Shown: positions 26,055 through 34,629 of the stretch, piece by piece
How the letters are laid out: every line of letters begins with the position of its first letter
Position numbering within the stretch: the first letter of the stretch is position 1
DNA from: Arthrobacter sp. ov118
GTDB lineage: Bacteria; Actinomycetota; Actinomycetes; Actinomycetales; Micrococcaceae
Direction: 5' to 3'
Assembly (NCBI RefSeq): GCF_900116495.1
Contig: NZ_FPAY01000011.1
Coordinates: 117,445-181,444, forward strand
Length of the DNA stretch: 64,000 nucleotides
Made by a program: the position numbers and the translations under genes
Notes under the pieces: generated by a model
What the model saw: only the letters and a program-made list of their open reading frames with translations
The model's database searches: none
Told to the model about the DNA's origin: nothing

Positions 26055-27037
26055 CCATCCTGGTTGCCCCGGATAGTTTTAAAGGCACATACTCAGCCTT
26101 GGAAGTTGCGGTGTCCATAGCTGCAGGCATCGAGGATGGCGGTGGCAGGGCTGTGCCGCTGCCGGTCGCGGACGGTGGTGAGGGCACTTTTGATGCTCTT
26201 TGCCGCAGTCTGGATGCGGATGCTGTCACTGTCGAAGCGGTTAATGCCTGGGCCGAGCCCATTTCTGCAATTCTCGGGCTGGCCCCGGACGGAACCGCCG
26301 TGATCGAAGTAGCCCAGGCCGGCGGTCTCACAGCGTCGAGAAATTCCCCGCATGACGCAATGTCCGCCAGCACTTACGGGACAGGGATGATGATTGCAGC
26401 CGCCATCGGTTTGGGGGCTACGCATGTCATGGTTGCAGCCGGTGGCTCCGCCACTACTGACGGAGGAGCCGGGGCGGTCCGGGCCATCAACGACAGAGGC
26501 GGCCCGAGGGGTGCCCGCCTGACTGTCCTCTCCGATGTGACGACAACATTCCTCGATGCCCCCCGGATTTTTGGGCCCCAGAAAGGGGCAGACGCGGCCA
26601 GTATCCAGCTGCTCGAGGAACGACTCCAACAGCTGGCGGTCACATATCCCCGCAATCCCGCCGGCGTTCCACGCACCGGAGCAGCCGGCGGGCTCTCCGG
26701 CGGCCTGTGGGCGAACTTTGGGGCGGATTTGGTGTCCGGGGCCGACGCGGTTCTGGACGCGGCAAACTTCGACAAGTATCTGGAGTCCGCCGATGCGGTC
26801 GTTGTTGGAGAGGGGCGCCTGGATTCTCAGACAGGGAAGGGGAAAATCATCTCGGCCATTCTGCACCGCGTCCGGTTATCCGGCAGAGCCATCCCCGTTC
26901 TGGCCATTGTCGGATCAGTAGCCGAGGATCTGGGTGCTTACGCGCAGAATTTCGAGGAAATCCTTGTAGCATCTGACGCTGCGACGATGTACGTCGCCGG
27001 TCAGTCGATCGCGGGTTACTCTCAGCTCCTGCCCTAG
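26051..27037 (+). CDS. Glycerate kinase (GlxK/GarK type)
   Basis: A 328-residue glycerate 2-kinase of the bacterial class II family. Motifs include VAPDSFKGTYSALEVA, PVADGGEGTFDAL, GGSATTDGGAGAV, LSDVTTTFLDAPRIFGPQKGA and GAAGGLSGGLWA. It phosphorylates D-glycerate to 2-phosphoglycerate, feeding glycolysis. Coupled to the dehydrogenase gene by ATGA. No gene follows in the same direction; the IclR gene is convergent. Confidence 0.93.
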   Translation: MTILVAPDSFKGTYSALEVAVSIAAGIEDGGGRAVPLPVADGGEGTFDALCRSLDADAVTVEAVNAWAEPISAILGLAPDGTAVIEVAQAGGLTASRNSPHDAMSASTYGTGMMIAAAIGLGATHVMVAAGGSATTDGGAGAVRAINDRGGPRGARLTVLSDVTTTFLDAPRIFGPQKGADAASIQLLEERLQQLAVTYPRNPAGVPRTGAAGGLSGGLWANFGADLVSGADAVLDAANFDKYLESADAVVVGEGRLDSQTGKGKIISAILHRVRLSGRAIPVLAIVGSVAEDLGAYAQNFEEILVASDAATMYVAGQSIAGYSQLLP

Positions 27038-27074
27038 CCCCGGGATCTGATGGGCGGCGGTTTCCTTGCGGGCA

Positions 27075-27866
27075 TCACGCCTCGCCGGGGAACCGGCCGC
27101 CGATCAGTCTTGTCATATGCTCCGCTGCTGTAAGTAGCGGTTCCACCCAGGCCTCGCACGTTTCGCGTGGCATTCGCAAAGTGGGACCGTTAATGGTCAC
27201 CGCCCCCACCAGACCGGCTGCAGCGTCGAAAACCGGGGCGGAGAGACCGGAGGCGCCGTCTTCACGCTCACCGACAGTGATGGCAAACCCATCCGTCCGG
27301 GTGTTCTTTACTGCGGTGACCAGATCCTCAGAACTCGTAATCGTGGATTCCGTGAGTGACTCCAAGGGATCACGCAGGACCTCCTCCATGAGGTCCGAGT
27401 CCCAGGCCAGGAGAACCCGCCCCGCCGAACCGGCATGCAGGGGGAGGATCTTACCAAGATGCATCTCGCGGCGAAGAGCATGGCGCGTTTCCGCCATTGC
27501 CACGCACACACGCTGGTGCTGCTCTGCCTTATAGAAACACGTGGTTTCTCCCGTGGTATCCCGAAGCGTCTTCAGCACCGGGCTGATGACGTCGATCACT
27601 TCCATTCCCCGGGTCGCCGGGGCTGCCCAGTAGGCCAACCGCATTCCGATGCGGTAGGAATCGTCCTCCCGGTCCAGAAAGCCCTGCGACATGAGGTTGG
27701 CCACCAGCCGCTGGACCGTTGAGGTGGGCATGCCGGTGGCCTCGCGGATATCGCTCAGGGACAGTACCGGTCGGGCGAGCGAGAAAGCGTCGAGAATGGA
27801 TGAGATTTTTCCCAGAACGAGCAAGGTGTTGCTGCTGGACTTCGCTGAAGATTCTGCCACGGACAT
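27075..27866 (-). CDS. IclR family transcriptional regulator
   Basis: A 263-residue regulator with an N-terminal winged HTH (LGKISSILDAFSLARPVLSLSDIREATGMPTSTVQRLV) and the C-terminal IclR effector domain. The start is ATG 27866, since the family domain begins soon after (SSNTLLVLGKI); longer in-frame starts run into the intergenic region without homology. It lies between the glycerate kinase and the amino-acid ABC operon and is divergent from the latter, so it probably controls both. Three related palindromes (18398, 24851, 28175) are candidate sites. Confidence 0.88.
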   Translation of the reverse strand: MSVAESSAKSSSNTLLVLGKISSILDAFSLARPVLSLSDIREATGMPTSTVQRLVANLMSQGFLDREDDSYRIGMRLAYWAAPATRGMEVIDVISPVLKTLRDTTGETTCFYKAEQHQRVCVAMAETRHALRREMHLGKILPLHAGSAGRVLLAWDSDLMEEVLRDPLESLTESTITSSEDLVTAVKNTRTDGFAITVGEREDGASGLSAPVFDAAAGLVGAVTINGPTLRMPRETCEAWVEPLLTAAEHMTRLIGGRFPGEA

Positions 27867-28122
27867 AGCACTCACGCTAGACGGTAGCCCCACCGGGGTC
27901 CAATCAACGTTCCGTCTCGTGATATCAAAGGGGGGCGCGTGGCATCCGCGGCCAGACCCCGGCCTTTGCAGGCCATCATGGGTGCCGCAAGCAACTCCCG
28001 GATCCGACATCCCGCCGCCTGCGTCCGAAACGCATAGATACTGTCCGCTTGAACGATCAGCCGCTTTCGGTCCGACCCCAGGCCGCTCAGTCGCGTCGTC
28101 ACAAAGTGTCTTATATCGTGAG

Positions 28123-28146
28123 CGAAAATTCACATTGTAATTTTCG
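28123..28146. promoter_or_regulatory. Inverted repeat in the ABC operon control region
   Basis: CGAAAATT and AATTTTCG, perfect eight-base arms around cacattgt. The centre shares ACATTGT with the palindrome 50 bases downstream. Confidence 0.5.
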
Positions 28147-28174
28147 TCGTTAGGATGTAGCGTACATCACATGA

Positions 28175-28201
28175 GTCCGAAACCACATTGTGGGTTCGGA
28201 C
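28175..28201. promoter_or_regulatory. 27-bp palindromic operator candidate
   Basis: GTCCGAAaCCACA-t-TGTGGgTTCGGAC pairs at 12 of 13 positions. It ends 22 bases before the ATPase start and would overlap the promoter or leader, so a repressor is expected. The core CCACA-t-TGTGG resembles the CCCATA-t-TATGGG site at 18398. Confidence 0.65.
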
Positions 28202-28223
28202 TGTGGATCCTAAGAGGAGAGTC

Positions 28224-29045
28224 ATGACACTGTTCAGCAAGGGCGCCGAACGCACCGTTGATACCTTCCCCGCCCCACGCGGGGACGGTGAGACCGCAAC
28301 GGAGCAGGCCGCGGCCCTCATTCAGTTGCGTGGAGTGAACAAGCATTTTGGACCTCTGCACGTACTCAAGGACATCGATCTCGATGTCGCCGAGGGTGAA
28401 GTCGTTGTGGTCATCGGACCCAGCGGATCCGGAAAATCGACACTCTGCCGGGCCATCAACCGCCTCGAAACGGTCGACTCGGGAACCATTGAGCTCGGCG
28501 GGGTGCCGTTAGCCGTTGAAGGAAAATCCCTGGCGTCGCACCGCGCCGACGTCGGCATGGTTTTCCAGTCCTTCAACCTCTTCGCGCACATGACCGTGCT
28601 CGAGAACGTGACCCTGGGCCCGATACGTGTCCGCAAGGTTCCACCGGCAAAAGCCCGGGCGCAGGCGATGGAACTGCTGGAAAGGGTGGGCGTCGGACAG
28701 CAGGCGCCCAAGCTGCCCGCGCAGCTCTCGGGCGGCCAGCAGCAGCGGGTAGCAATCGCCCGTTCCCTGGCGATGCAGCCGCGGGTGCTGCTGTTCGACG
28801 AACCGACGTCTGCCCTGGATCCGGAGATGGTCAACGAGGTTCTCGACGTCATGACGGATCTCGCTCAGGAGGGCATGACCATGGTGGTCGTGACCCACGA
28901 GATGGGGTTCGCCCGGAAGGCTGCGGACAGGGTGGTGTTCATGGCTGACGGCGCAATCGTCGAGCAGGCCTCACCGGCCGAGTTTTTCGACAATCCCCGG
29001 ACCAGCCGGGCACAGGACTTCCTGTCAAAAGTTCTCAGCCACTGA
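28224..29045 (+). CDS. Amino-acid ABC transporter ATP-binding protein
   Basis: A 273-residue ATPase of the GlnQ/HisP type. Walker A GPSGSGKS is at residues 65-72; LSGGQQQR, LLFDEPTSALDPE and THEMGFA are all present. A 30-residue N-terminal extension precedes the domain. Start at ATG 28224 with AAGAGGAGAG upstream. It opens a complete importer operon (ATPase, lipoprotein, two permeases). The order with the ATPase first is less common. Confidence 0.93.
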   Translation: MTLFSKGAERTVDTFPAPRGDGETATEQAAALIQLRGVNKHFGPLHVLKDIDLDVAEGEVVVVIGPSGSGKSTLCRAINRLETVDSGTIELGGVPLAVEGKSLASHRADVGMVFQSFNLFAHMTVLENVTLGPIRVRKVPPAKARAQAMELLERVGVGQQAPKLPAQLSGGQQQRVAIARSLAMQPRVLLFDEPTSALDPEMVNEVLDVMTDLAQEGMTMVVVTHEMGFARKAADRVVFMADGAIVEQASPAEFFDNPRTSRAQDFLSKVLSH

Positions 29046-29109
29046 ACTAAAAATTTCCCTGCCGGTGTACTCCGGCGAACAACGATGTCTCAAGACAATG
29101 GAGTTTTTT

Positions 29110-29988
29110 ATGAAGACACAGAGCATTGCTTTCTCCCTCATCCTCCTCGGCTCACTGGCGCTGACGGGTTGCGGCGGTACCGCCCCAGCAGCCGCCCCGA
29201 AGGTCGAGAAGCAGACCTTCGAGTCCGGTACGACCATGGACAAACTGGCCACTGCGGGAACCATTCGGATCGGAACCAAGTTCGACCAGCCCGGCTACGG
29301 CCTCAAGGGGCTCGATGGCAAGCCGGAGGGTTTCGACGTGGAGATCGGCAAAATCATCGCCGCCAAGCTCGGAATTGCGGCCGACAAGATCGAGTGGGTG
29401 GAAACCCCCTCTAAAGTCCGGGAGGAATCAATCATCCAGGGCAAGGTCGATATGATCACCGCCACCTACGTTGTCACTGACGAACGTCGCGAGCGGGTCG
29501 GCTTCGGCGGGCCCTACTACATGGCCGGCAGCGACCTCATGGTAAAGGCAGACAACACTGCCATTACCGGGCCCGAATCCTTCAAAAGCGGCGGACTGAA
29601 AGTGTGCGCCGGCGTAGGTTCGATCGACGGCGACAAGCTGAAGCCCCACCTTGCCGACCCGACCAACCAGCTGGTCGAATTCGACGTTCTCAGCAAATGC
29701 GAAGATGCACTCCGCACGGGTCAGGTTGACGCCATGACGGCGGGAGATTCCATCCTGAACGGTCTCGCTGCAACCAACAAAGACACGTACAAAGTCATTG
29801 GCAAGCCGTTCTTCGTCCAGCCCTACGGCGTCGGCATGACGAAGGGTGACACGAAATTCTGTGAGTTTGTGAACAAGACACTCAAGGATGCCGCAGCAGA
29901 CGGCAGCTATGAGCGCGCTTGGAAGGAAACCGCCGGAAAAGACATCGACAAGGTAGCGCAGCTCCCGGAACCGGCCCCGTGCGCCTGA
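29110..29988 (+). CDS. Amino-acid ABC transporter substrate-binding lipoprotein
   Basis: A 292-residue solute-binding protein of family 3. Its signal peptide ends in the lipobox LALTGC, with the lipid-modified Cys at residue 21. The mature part has the GTIRIGTKFDQPG and GFDVEIGKIIAAKLG blocks and an ITATYVVTDERRERVGF loop typical of glutamate/glutamine-type binding proteins. Start ATG 29110 has GGAG seven bases upstream. Two cysteines (CAGVGS and LSKCEDA) may form a disulphide. Confidence 0.92.
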   Translation: MKTQSIAFSLILLGSLALTGCGGTAPAAAPKVEKQTFESGTTMDKLATAGTIRIGTKFDQPGYGLKGLDGKPEGFDVEIGKIIAAKLGIAADKIEWVETPSKVREESIIQGKVDMITATYVVTDERRERVGFGGPYYMAGSDLMVKADNTAITGPESFKSGGLKVCAGVGSIDGDKLKPHLADPTNQLVEFDVLSKCEDALRTGQVDAMTAGDSILNGLAATNKDTYKVIGKPFFVQPYGVGMTKGDTKFCEFVNKTLKDAAADGSYERAWKETAGKDIDKVAQLPEPAPCA

Positions 29989-30017
29989 TCCTCCCTCCCA
30001 GGTGAAAGGGTCCACCC

Positions 30018-30668
30018 GTGGACGTAATTCTCGACAATTTCGACCTGTTTTGGCAGGGCTGGCTCCGTACCATTCAGATCTGCTTCTTCGCGTTGCTCGG
30101 CGCAGTGCCGTTAGGGATACTTCTCGCGGCGGCCCGCGTCTCGCCCGTTCCTTCCCTCCGCACCTTGGCAGGGGGATGGGTCACTGTACTTATGAGCTGC
30201 CCCCTGACCGTGGTGCTCTTCTTCATGGCGTTCGGCCTCCCGGAGATCGGGATCAAGGGATCATACTTTTGGTTCGGAACCATCGGATTGGCGCTCTACT
30301 CCGCGTCTTTTGTCTGTGAAGCACTGCGCAGCGGCATCAACGCTGTGCCTACGGGACAGGCAGAAGCAGCAAGGTCGATCGGGCTGTCGTTCATGCCCAG
30401 CCTCGGCCTGGTAATCCTGCCCCAAGCACTCCGCTCATCACTTCCACCCCTGACTAATGCCATCATCTACCTCATCAAGAATTCGGCGATCGTCGGTGCC
30501 TTCGGTGTGGGACATGACCTGTTCGCCGTCGCTGACACGCTGACCGCGGCCCGCGGACTTGCCGCGCTCCCCGTTCTGGCCGGCGTGATAGCCGGCTACC
30601 TGCTGCTCGTGCTGCCCATAGGACGTCTTCTGTCCCTGATTGAAACCAAGGTGGCGATTCTTCGATGA
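30018..30668 (+). CDS. Amino-acid ABC transporter permease 1
   Basis: A 216-residue HisM-type permease with five hydrophobic segments. The EAA loop is visible as PTGQAEAARSIGLSFMPSLGLVILPQA. GTG start at 30018 with AAAGGG upstream. The stop overlaps the next permease gene (ATGA), so the two form the heterodimeric channel. Confidence 0.92.
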   Translation: MDVILDNFDLFWQGWLRTIQICFFALLGAVPLGILLAAARVSPVPSLRTLAGGWVTVLMSCPLTVVLFFMAFGLPEIGIKGSYFWFGTIGLALYSASFVCEALRSGINAVPTGQAEAARSIGLSFMPSLGLVILPQALRSSLPPLTNAIIYLIKNSAIVGAFGVGHDLFAVADTLTAARGLAALPVLAGVIAGYLLLVLPIGRLLSLIETKVAILR

Positions 30669-31561
30669 GCTCCGGAACACTTCTTTACGACGCACTGGGC
30701 CCCCGGGCCGGCCGTCGGGTTCGCTGGTTCGGCGTGGTCACCGGCGCGGTAACGCTGGGAGTCCTCTTCCTAGTCGGAGAGAAACTCGCAACCGAAGGGC
30801 AGCTGAGTGCAGACAAATGGGGTCCGCTGATCGATCCGGCGAACCCCCGCTTCAGCACTCTCTGGTCGTTTTTGGCAGGCGGAATGCTAAACACCCTCAT
30901 AGTCGCGGTCCTGGCCATAGTTTGCGCCATGGCGTTCGGTACCGCGATGGCGCTGCTACGTGTAACATCACAGCCCTGGTACCGGTGGTTTGTTGTGTCA
31001 GTCATTGAACTGCTCAGGGGCATCCCCGTGGTGCTGCTCATTTTCTTCCTTGCGCGTGTCCTCCCGGAAATCGGAATCGAATTTTCGACTCTGACCTTCC
31101 TCGTCATGGGACTGGCGCTGTACAACGGCGTAGTCATCGCCGAGATCATTCGTGGTGGCCTGCAGGCGCTCCCGCGCGGACAGAAAGAAGCCGCGCAGTC
31201 ACTTGGGTTGTCCAGCTGGCATACGCTGCGGCTGGTTCTCCTGCCCCAGGCATTCCGCATGATGCTTCCCGCGCTGATCGGCCAGCTTATCGTTGTCGTC
31301 AAAGAGACCTCACTCGGCTTCATCCTCAGCTACGAGGAACTCCTCCGCCGGGGCCAAATAGCGATCCAGTCACTACACAACCCGCTCCAAATGTTCTTCA
31401 CCATCGCCGTCATCTACATCGTCATCAATCTCGGACTGACGCTGCTGACACGACGGCTGGAACGCGGAGCCCGCAAGAAGGCACCCGGTACACCGGCGGA
31501 TGACAAAACGCCTGCAGCCCCACTGCCGTCGCCCGCTGCGCTCCCCGAAGTTCGCGTCTAA
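30665..31561 (+). CDS. Amino-acid ABC transporter permease 2
   Basis: A 298-residue partner permease, longer at both ends. The EAA loop reads PRGQKEAAQSLGLSSWHTLRLV. It has an N-terminal membrane segment at about residues 22-42 and an Ala/Pro-rich hydrophilic tail. It ends the importer operon; a probable terminator follows. Confidence 0.92.
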   Translation: MSSGTLLYDALGPRAGRRVRWFGVVTGAVTLGVLFLVGEKLATEGQLSADKWGPLIDPANPRFSTLWSFLAGGMLNTLIVAVLAIVCAMAFGTAMALLRVTSQPWYRWFVVSVIELLRGIPVVLLIFFLARVLPEIGIEFSTLTFLVMGLALYNGVVIAEIIRGGLQALPRGQKEAAQSLGLSSWHTLRLVLLPQAFRMMLPALIGQLIVVVKETSLGFILSYEELLRRGQIAIQSLHNPLQMFFTIAVIYIVINLGLTLLTRRLERGARKKAPGTPADDKTPAAPLPSPAALPEVRV

Positions 31562-31588
31562 CAAGGCCGACAACACCGCCTGGCCCGC

Positions 31589-31620
31589 GGATGGGGCCGG
31601 CCACAGGGCCCGTCCCATCC
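31589..31620 (+). terminator. Probable terminator of the ABC operon
   Basis: GGATGGGGCC and a matching CGTCCCATCC (with a bulge) around a short loop, about 30 bases after the permease stop. No U-tract, which is common in high-GC actinobacteria. Confidence 0.45.
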
Positions 31621-31710
31621 TGGGCTATCCATAGCAGGGGCAACAGATCGCTACCGTCATGGCCGCGCAAAGACAACTAACCGACAAGTCAGCAGAAAGA
31701 GGTTGATCCC

Positions 31711-31995
31711 GTGACCGCGCTCCACGCAAGTCTGTCGTCCCAGCAGCTCACCAGACCCACGCAGTACGGCTACCGAAGATCGGTGGTAACCAACTGGTGC
31801 GAGCTCATCCCCGGTGACACTGTGCTCCTCACCGGGCCGGATACGGAACAGCGCTATGCGGGCACCGTCGACGCGGTTCTGGACGACGGCTCACTGGCGT
31901 GGATCGTTCTCGCGAACGGAGGCGGACGTCGGCTGTTTTTCCACTGCGACGGACATCAGATGCTCGTCGATCCCAAGGGCCAGGAATGCCCCTGA
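31711..31995 (+). CDS. Small barrel-like protein, family copy 1
   Basis: A 94-residue protein of an unrecognised family with four members in this window (others at 41960, 46461 and 61955). The shared layout is W..L..G..V.L......Y.G.VD.V..DGS..W.VL..G.GRRLF...DG....VDP. Alternating hydrophobic residues, turns and short length suggest an SH3-like beta barrel. GTG start with AGAGG upstream. It sits 150 bases after the amino-acid importer and just before a thioesterase gene. Function unknown. Confidence 0.65.
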   Translation: MTALHASLSSQQLTRPTQYGYRRSVVTNWCELIPGDTVLLTGPDTEQRYAGTVDAVLDDGSLAWIVLANGGGRRLFFHCDGHQMLVDPKGQECP

Positions 31996-32059
31996 GACTC
32001 CGGGCAGTTGATAAGGGAAGCGCCCGGACGGCCAGCAATAAAGAGGGAGGCAACGACTA

Positions 32060-32590
32060 ATGGCTAGCCCCCAAGCAGCAGAACTTTACGAGCGCTGCCC
32101 CCGCTCAATCACGGTCGAGCTACGCTTTGATGACGTGAACAGTGCCGGCCATCTCGGAAATGCGGCACTCGTTCGAGTACTTGATGAGGCACGCATCCGG
32201 TTCCTCGGCCAGCCGCTTCCCGGACTTGGGGGCCATGCCGACGGGTTACTCGAAATCCTTGATGGCACGGTCGGAAAAGTGATCGGACAGCAGACAATCG
32301 AGTATCGGAGGGAGCTGGAGTACTCACGGGCCCCCCTGGTGGCCACCCTGTGGATTACCCATATCGGGACCAGCAGCTTCTCGCTTGCGGCCGCGATCTC
32401 CGACACCGGACCCGCACCCGCCGTCCTTGCAGAAGCAACATACATTCTGACTGACCGCTCGAGCGGCCGCCCCTGGCCTATCGTCGGAGTCTTCCGCGAC
32501 GTGCTCTCTCAGTATTTAGGTGAGCCGCCACAGTTTCGCCTCCGGCCCTCGGCATCATCAGCCCCCTGGCAGGGCAATACCAGCCATTGA
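32060..32590 (+). CDS. Hot-dog fold acyl-CoA thioesterase
   Basis: A 176-residue protein of the 4-hydroxybenzoyl-CoA/YbgC-like thioesterase group. The opening VELRFDDVNSAGHLGNAALVRVLDEARIRFL matches the family pattern, in which an Asp (here in the DDVNSAGHLGN turn) takes part in catalysis. It probably hydrolyses an acyl-CoA. It follows the small barrel-like gene with a GGGAGG ribosome site and precedes a stress-protein gene. Confidence 0.8.
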   Translation: MASPQAAELYERCPRSITVELRFDDVNSAGHLGNAALVRVLDEARIRFLGQPLPGLGGHADGLLEILDGTVGKVIGQQTIEYRRELEYSRAPLVATLWITHIGTSSFSLAAAISDTGPAPAVLAEATYILTDRSSGRPWPIVGVFRDVLSQYLGEPPQFRLRPSASSAPWQGNTSH

Positions 32591-32772
32591 CCTCCTCGGG
32601 CCGCGCACCCTGCCCAACGGTGACCTCGGCCCACAAAATGGACCAAAACAATGCTTCTGCCGGACGGCAATCAGGAAAAACACGACCAAACTGAGCGGCC
32701 CGCCGTCCGCATGCAGTCATGCACTCCAAGCACGCATCGGTTGCATCAGCATCTAGAGAAAGACGAGCACCA

Positions 32773-33207
32773 ATGAACGGAACCATTATCGTGGGAGTCG
32801 ATGGCAGCGCAACCGCCCAAAGGGCGGCCGAAAAGGCACGCGACATCGCTGCAGGACTTGGAGCGACGCTTCACGTCATTACTGCCTTCGATAACGACCA
32901 AACGGAAATTGTCGGCAGCGGCAGCGACACAACGATCATTTCCGGCGCAGACCAAGCAGCAGCCGTCGCCCGGAACGCCGCGTCAAAGATCCTTGGCGAG
33001 AACCTGCGCGTCGAGCACTTCGCAGTCCGTGGAACACCGGCCCAGGCATTGATCAGCCATGCCGAAACCTACACGGCCCGAATGATCGTTGTGGGCAACA
33101 GGCGTATGCAAGGCCTAGGCCGCGTCCTTGGAAGCGTGGCCAACCATGTGGCTCACCATGCCCCGTGCGACGTATACGTAGCAAAAACGGACCGAGCAGA
33201 GTCCTAG
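32773..33207 (+). CDS. Universal stress protein (UspA family)
   Basis: A 144-residue single-domain USP. IIVGVDGSATAQRAAEKA opens the fold, and the ATP-binding signature G-2x-G-9x-G(S/T) is visible as GNRRMQGLGRVLGSVANHV. Such proteins bind ATP and respond to stress or metabolic state. I start at ATG 32773 because the fold begins directly there; a longer in-frame start at 32719 adds unrelated residues. No close operon partner follows. Confidence 0.88.
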   Translation: MNGTIIVGVDGSATAQRAAEKARDIAAGLGATLHVITAFDNDQTEIVGSGSDTTIISGADQAAAVARNAASKILGENLRVEHFAVRGTPAQALISHAETYTARMIVVGNRRMQGLGRVLGSVANHVAHHAPCDVYVAKTDRAES

Positions 33208-33363
33208 CCACGGCTGCTGTTCGGAAGTCCCCACTTGCGCCCTGGTCAGCCAGCATAATTTGTCCGCTATATGCCAGGTATCTAGTTAATCAATCCTTCC
33301 AAAAGTGATGGCGGAGGCGTCTCGGGCCGGCTGCTCCGGTGCGTGGGACAGGGGGACCGGGGC

Positions 33364-33829
33364 CTACGGCTCTTGAGTGGCTTCCCCGGTCAGCCGGCGG
33401 GCATGAGCGTATCGAAGCTGCCGGAGCAATTCCTCGGGCCGCTGATTCGAGTCCGATTCAGCCCAGGTAGCCATCGCTATGTCGAAGCAGGCGAGGCTGG
33501 CCTGGACGAGGATCTGTCCCCGAGGTGCTTGTGGTCGCCTTGCAGTCGCGCGGCGATGGGCTCAAGCAGGTGCGCCCAGAGCAAATGCTTTTCGAGGTTG
33601 CGGGCACGGAGTGATGCGGTGCTGGTCAGGACCCGCATGGCTCGCTTGCCACGTTCGCGGTCTCCCGGCTGAGCGAGCAAGGCTTCGTAGGCGAGCCGCA
33701 GAGACGTCCATACCGGTTCGTCGGTGGGACGTGCGGCGAGTTCGTCGCGGGACAAATTCCCCTGGCCCGGCGGGGTTTGCCGATGACGGCGTCCACTTTG
33801 GCGGGGAAGTACCTGGCCGAGGACACCAC
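33364..33829 (-). pseudogene. TetR family regulator, N-terminally truncated remnant
   Basis: Three frames together encode the middle and end of a TetR regulator: SARYFPAKVDAVIG (end of the HTH), then ELAARPTDEPVWTSLRLAYE to EKHLLWAHLLEPIAARLQGD, then SLACFDIAMATWAES with the stop at 33364. At least two frameshifts separate them, and the start of the HTH is missing. The 5' end abuts the truncated reductase gene on the other strand. Confidence 0.75.
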
Positions 33830-33856
33830 CCGCGGAGCTCATGCCGTACACCCGAT

Positions 33857-34327
33857 ATCCGCGGAGAGTTCGAATACTCAATCTTCGCCCACGAGGTCGA
33901 GCCACTGCTGCCTGTCCTCGAAGAACTGGGCATCGACCTGGCTGCGTACTCGCCGCTCGCGCGGGGTTTCTCAGCGGCGCTGTCCAACCTGCGGATGACA
34001 TGCGCCATGCACTCGCTTGGGGGAAGCCGGAAACTTCGAAGCGAACGTGGCATTGTCAACGATCTGACCGATTTCGCTGGCAGCAAGGGGGCCACGCTTT
34101 CGCAGCTCCCCTTGGCATGGCTGCTCGCCCGCAAGGATTGCATCGTGCCTGTTCCGGACATTGCCGCCGCAGACCTCGTCCTGACCGACGCCGGCCTCGC
34201 CCGCATCGATGAGATTGCATCAAACGGCGGCCGGGGCGGGAAGGGCGGTTTGAGTCTTCACCCCGCTCCAAGACCAAGGGCTCAGCGCACGCGTACCCGT
34301 AACGTCACTCTGATCGGAGCCCACTAG
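33857..34327 (+). pseudogene. Aldo/keto reductase, C-terminal remnant
   Basis: The segment EYSIFAHEVEPLLPVLEELG, then DLAAYSPLARGF, LSGAVQPADDMR in a shifted frame, and VNDLTDFAGSKGATLSQLPL back in the first frame represent the second half of an aldo/keto reductase. The catalytic N-terminal half is absent and at least two frame changes occur. It forms a head-to-head scar with the truncated TetR gene. Confidence 0.75.
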
Positions 34328-34629
34328 GACGGCCCGACCGGTACCCACCGGAGCGACATACCGAACCTTAATGACGGCTTGAATGGTATCCACCTGTGGG
34401 CATGGAACTCACGCTAGGCTGTGGGCCGCAGCCGGTCCATCGCTGCCCCGCGGGCCGATGAGCTCGTTGTCAAAGAGCAAACACTGGCGGTCCGGGCGCC
34501 TGGGGATCGCGTGCGATGGTCGACCGGTTATCTGCAGCAGCATCAGCCCCAAACGGAGTGTAGGGGGCCGGACATTGTCCGGCCCCCTACACTCACCGAA
34601 CTGCACCCACTGGGACGGTGGGGTAGTGG
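34328..34629. other. Intergenic stretch with terminator
   Basis: About 300 bases between the reductase remnant and the convergent MFS gene. It holds the perfect hairpin at 34556-34594 and no gene. Confidence 0.5.
34556..34594 (-). terminator. Terminator of the MFS/CMD unit
   Basis: A perfect 17-base stem (arms beginning GAGTGTAGGGGGCC and ending GGCCCCCTACACTC) around a five-base loop, 35 bases beyond the MFS stop on the minus strand. It is the clearest terminator in the window. Confidence 0.85.

Larger units (their letters stand above)
27867..28223. promoter_or_regulatory. Divergent control region, iclR-type gene and ABC operon
   Basis: About 360 bases between divergent genes. It holds two inverted repeats, at 28123-28146 (CGAAAATT-cacattgt-AATTTTCG) and 28175-28201. 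AT-rich sequence around 28105-28145 is the likely site of the promoters. No gene is visible in it. Confidence 0.55.
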
